From positions 1,612,001 to 1,676,000 of the forward strand of contig CBDCUC010000040.1 of assembly GCA_965222485.1 (NCBI GenBank): 64,000 nt of DNA, given 5' to 3'. Numbering within the stretch: the first letter of the stretch is position 1; each line of letters begins with the position of its first letter. This stretch comes from CBDCUC01 sp965222485. Its GTDB lineage: Bacteria > Pseudomonadota > Alphaproteobacteria > Rhizobiales > Hyphomicrobiaceae. The notes beneath the pieces are model-generated. The model was not told the origin of the DNA. It was given only the letters and a program-made list of their open reading frames with translations, and did no database searches. Positions 62,271-64,000 of the stretch are shown here, in pieces. The translations under genes and the position numbers were made by a program.

Positions 62271-62945
62271 TTATGACTGTGAGCAGCTCACCGTAGCGGT
62301 CTGAGCGAGGCTTGACGCAATACCCGCATAACTGTCGAATTCTTCCGAAAAGGACTCGGTTAATAACTTTGCTTCCGCGGCCTCCTCATCCGGAACAGCG
62401 ACGCTAACTGCGCAGCCGCGTGGTGCACCTTGCCCCAATCTGATTGGGTCGTTTTTTGCCAGGTCGAAGGCGATATAAAAGCTGTCGTCATAGACGGCAA
62501 AGGAAAAGCCTTCTGTGCGGGGCTTGAGCGTTTGCTGCAACGGCAACGTGAAATGCAAAGTTAGAATTCCTTTGTCGTCGTACTCTAGCCAATAATCCTT
62601 CGGTGCGGCAGTGGGTACCGGCTGGTTGTTTAGTTTTGCGTGTGTGAAATATTTGAATTCTTTCAAAGCATCGATGTTGACCTGTGCCAGTTCGGCCAGT
62701 TCCTTGCGGTCATACTTTCCGTCATTATTGGTGTCGAGCCCTTGGATCGCCATGGCCGTATACATCTCGTCAAACGTCCAACTATAACGGAAGCCTGCAA
62801 TTCCTTCCTCGGCATAAACAACAGTTGTTTTGACGCTGACCCAGACGTGGGGATGTGCGGCTGCGGGCAAACTTATGGCCATGCTGGCAAGTGTGAATGC
62901 CAAAAGCATGGGGACTGCCGACAAGAAGTGGGTCTTGTGACTCAA
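62271..62945 (-). CDS. DUF1007 family periplasmic protein
   Basis: 224 residues from a TTG at 62945 that has AGGAC eight bases upstream. This start gives a good signal peptide (SAVPMLLAFTLASMAISL). An ATG at 62909 lies within it, and the frame stays open to 63098 without signal character. The mature protein starts AHPHVWVSVKTTVVYA, continues YSWTFDEMYTAMAI with an Asp-rich EF-hand-like segment (DTNNDGKYDRKELAELAQ), and ends in a long C-terminal region. DUF1007 genes are usually next to NicO-type exporters, as here. Role in metal handling is inferred from that pairing. Confidence 0.88.
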   Translation of the reverse strand: MSHKTHFLSAVPMLLAFTLASMAISLPAAAHPHVWVSVKTTVVYAEEGIAGFRYSWTFDEMYTAMAIQGLDTNNDGKYDRKELAELAQVNIDALKEFKYFTHAKLNNQPVPTAAPKDYWLEYDDKGILTLHFTLPLQQTLKPRTEGFSFAVYDDSFYIAFDLAKNDPIRLGQGAPRGCAVSVAVPDEEAAEAKLLTESFSEEFDSYAGIASSLAQTATVSCSQS

Positions 62946-63145
62946 TTTCGTTGTGTCCTGAACAGTTGAGCCGCCAATCCGCCTTCGGACCACGGTCGGC
63001 TCGTTGCCGCTTGTCCCCAGACACACTGGGATTGAGCCTAAATTTTGGCGTGCCTGGATGGTTGCTACATGACTATAATGGAGCAATTCGCGGTTCAAGC
63101 AAACCGCGTCAATCTTGTTGGCTTCCTAACATTGAAGGCTATTGA

Positions 63146-64000
63146 GTGGGCGCTCTTATATCGCGATCGTTAGTAGGTTTGCGCTCATTGGCAGGATGTG
63201 TCGTGGCCTTGTGCGTGTTGATGGCAGTCGTTCCGGGGCAAAGTCGTGCTGATCCGGGGGTGCTGCGAGTCGTCGTGACGACCAAGCCTATCGGGTCGCT
63301 GGTCGCGGCTGTCATGCAAGGTATCGGTGCGCCGCAGATCCTGGTTGAGGGCGTTTCTTCTCCGCATAGCTATTCTTTACGCCCGTCGCAGGCGCGGGCC
63401 CTTCACGGCGCGGATGTGTTTTTTCGTGTTTCCGAGGCGGGCGAGCCCTTCACCGGTCGTATCGTCCAATCGTTGCCTGCGAGTGTGCGGGTCGTGAGCC
63501 TTGCCGACACTGACCGACTGGTCTTGCGGCGTTTGAGGCGTGGTGTGGAATTTGACGATCATCACCGTCATGGGGTTGAGGCGGAAAACGCTCACGATCA
63601 CGGAAATGGGGCCGTCGATCCACATATCTGGCTGGATCCGGTCAATGCTCAGCGTATGGTCGGCAGGATTTCACGGGTGCTGGGTGAGTTACGTCCCGGC
63701 TACTCGCGACTATTTGAGAAAAATGCCCGCGCAGCCAGTCGGCGAATTGAATTGCTTTCAGCGGAGTTGAGCGAGCAACTGGCAAGCATTGGCGGGCGGT
63801 CCTTTGTCGTCTTTCATGACGCCTATCAGTATTTCGAGCGCCGCTTTGGACTGTCTGCCGTCGGCGCGATTACGATTCGGCCTGAGGTTGCTCCCAGTGC
63901 GCAGCGCATTGCCAAGCTTCGAAAGAAGATCAAGGCGCTGGGTGCAGTTTGCATTTTTGCCGAACCGCAGTTCGGTCGGCGCATGCTCAACGCCATGAAG
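63146..64000 (+). CDS. znuA: Metal ABC transporter substrate-binding protein, ZnuA-like (3' end outside window)
   Basis: Periplasmic zinc- or manganese-binding protein of the cluster A-I family, 285 codons visible. The start is GTG at 63146 with GAAGG seven to eight bases upstream. A signal peptide (ALCVLMAVVPGQS region) leads to VVTTKPIGSLVAAVMQGI, PHSYSLRPSQARAL (metal His), a histidine-rich loop with DHHRHG and AHDHG, VDPHIWLDPVNAQRM, and VVFHDAYQYFERRFGL. The His-rich loop argues for ZnuA. The gene is cut by the right edge, so the transporter genes that should follow are not visible. It is divergent from the DUF1007 gene. Confidence 0.92.
   Translation, partial: MGALISRSLVGLRSLAGCVVALCVLMAVVPGQSRADPGVLRVVVTTKPIGSLVAAVMQGIGAPQILVEGVSSPHSYSLRPSQARALHGADVFFRVSEAGEPFTGRIVQSLPASVRVVSLADTDRLVLRRLRRGVEFDDHHRHGVEAENAHDHGNGAVDPHIWLDPVNAQRMVGRISRVLGELRPGYSRLFEKNARAASRRIELLSAELSEQLASIGGRSFVVFHDAYQYFERRFGLSAVGAITIRPEVAPSAQRIAKLRKKIKALGAVCIFAEPQFGRRMLNAMK

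Noticed and set aside
63005..63145. Zur-type operator between the DUF1007 and ZnuA-like genes
   Set aside because: I looked for the GTTAT...ATAAC-type dyad and found only imperfect AT-rich words; insufficient to call a site.
1..64000. CRISPR array, prophage or insertion sequence
   Set aside because: No regularly spaced repeats, transposase or phage structural genes are present; all long frames fit ordinary chromosomal genes.

Overview
The window looks like chromosomal DNA of an alphaproteobacterium, most likely of the order Hyphomicrobiales and close to Hyphomicrobiaceae. Four things point that way. (i) A circularly permuted (two-piece) tmRNA gene encodes the tag ANDNYAEAAVAA, next to an alpha-type SspB. 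(ii) The order hflK-hflC-DUF2065-degP is typical of that group. (iii) Serine-cycle genes hydroxypyruvate reductase and serine-glyoxylate aminotransferase are present, and the first closely resembles the Hyphomicrobium enzyme as I remember it. (iv) CtrA-like boxes (TTAA-N7-TTAAC) occur upstream of several genes. Base composition appears moderately GC-rich and even. I see no insertion sequence, prophage, CRISPR array or tRNA. Genus and species are not determined.

Layout. 1-10.8 kb is housekeeping: a UvrD/PcrA helicase cut by the left edge, fumC, an isoprenylcysteine-type methyltransferase, a secreted seven-repeat propeller protein, sspB with ssrA, a voltage-gated-type ion channel with a zinc ribbon, a CPBP protease, thyA (broken here by a one-base frameshift) and folA. 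11.1-17 kb is envelope quality control and lipids: hflKC, a DUF2065 protein, a DegP protease, then psd and pssA for phosphatidylethanolamine. 17-38.6 kb is an exopolysaccharide region: manC, a HerA-like ATPase, a soluble histidine kinase, an outer-membrane-type protein, five glycosyltransferase or methyltransferase genes, a Wza-like export lipoprotein, a beta-barrel protein, a Wzc/ExoP-like copolymerase with a degenerate kinase P-loop, an initiating phosphoglycosyltransferase, a Wzy-like polymerase and a Wzx-like flippase. Five CtrA-like boxes lie in intergenic gaps of this region only, which suggests cell-cycle control of polysaccharide production.

38.6-52 kb is metabolic: hprA and sgaA of the serine cycle bracket a cysteine-rich repeat protein, an amidase and a complete DctPQM TRAP transporter. 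A universal stress protein and an SLC13/RCK permease follow. 52.8-58 kb holds the most unusual locus. It encodes a coiled-coil protein, a 739-residue single-span membrane protein with a cytoplasmic longin/roadblock-like domain and a periplasmic OmpA domain, a Ras-like small GTPase, a histidine kinase and a receiver-only regulator. The three middle genes overlap, so this looks like a membrane-spanning GTPase signalling system, comparable in logic to actinobacterial conservons.

58-64 kb holds a DUF2853 protein, an orphan TRAP-type binding protein, a thioredoxin-like lipoprotein, and a metal locus: a NicO-type exporter and DUF1007 protein, divergent from a ZnuA-like binding protein cut by the right edge. 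Family names come from motifs and remembered families, not database searches.
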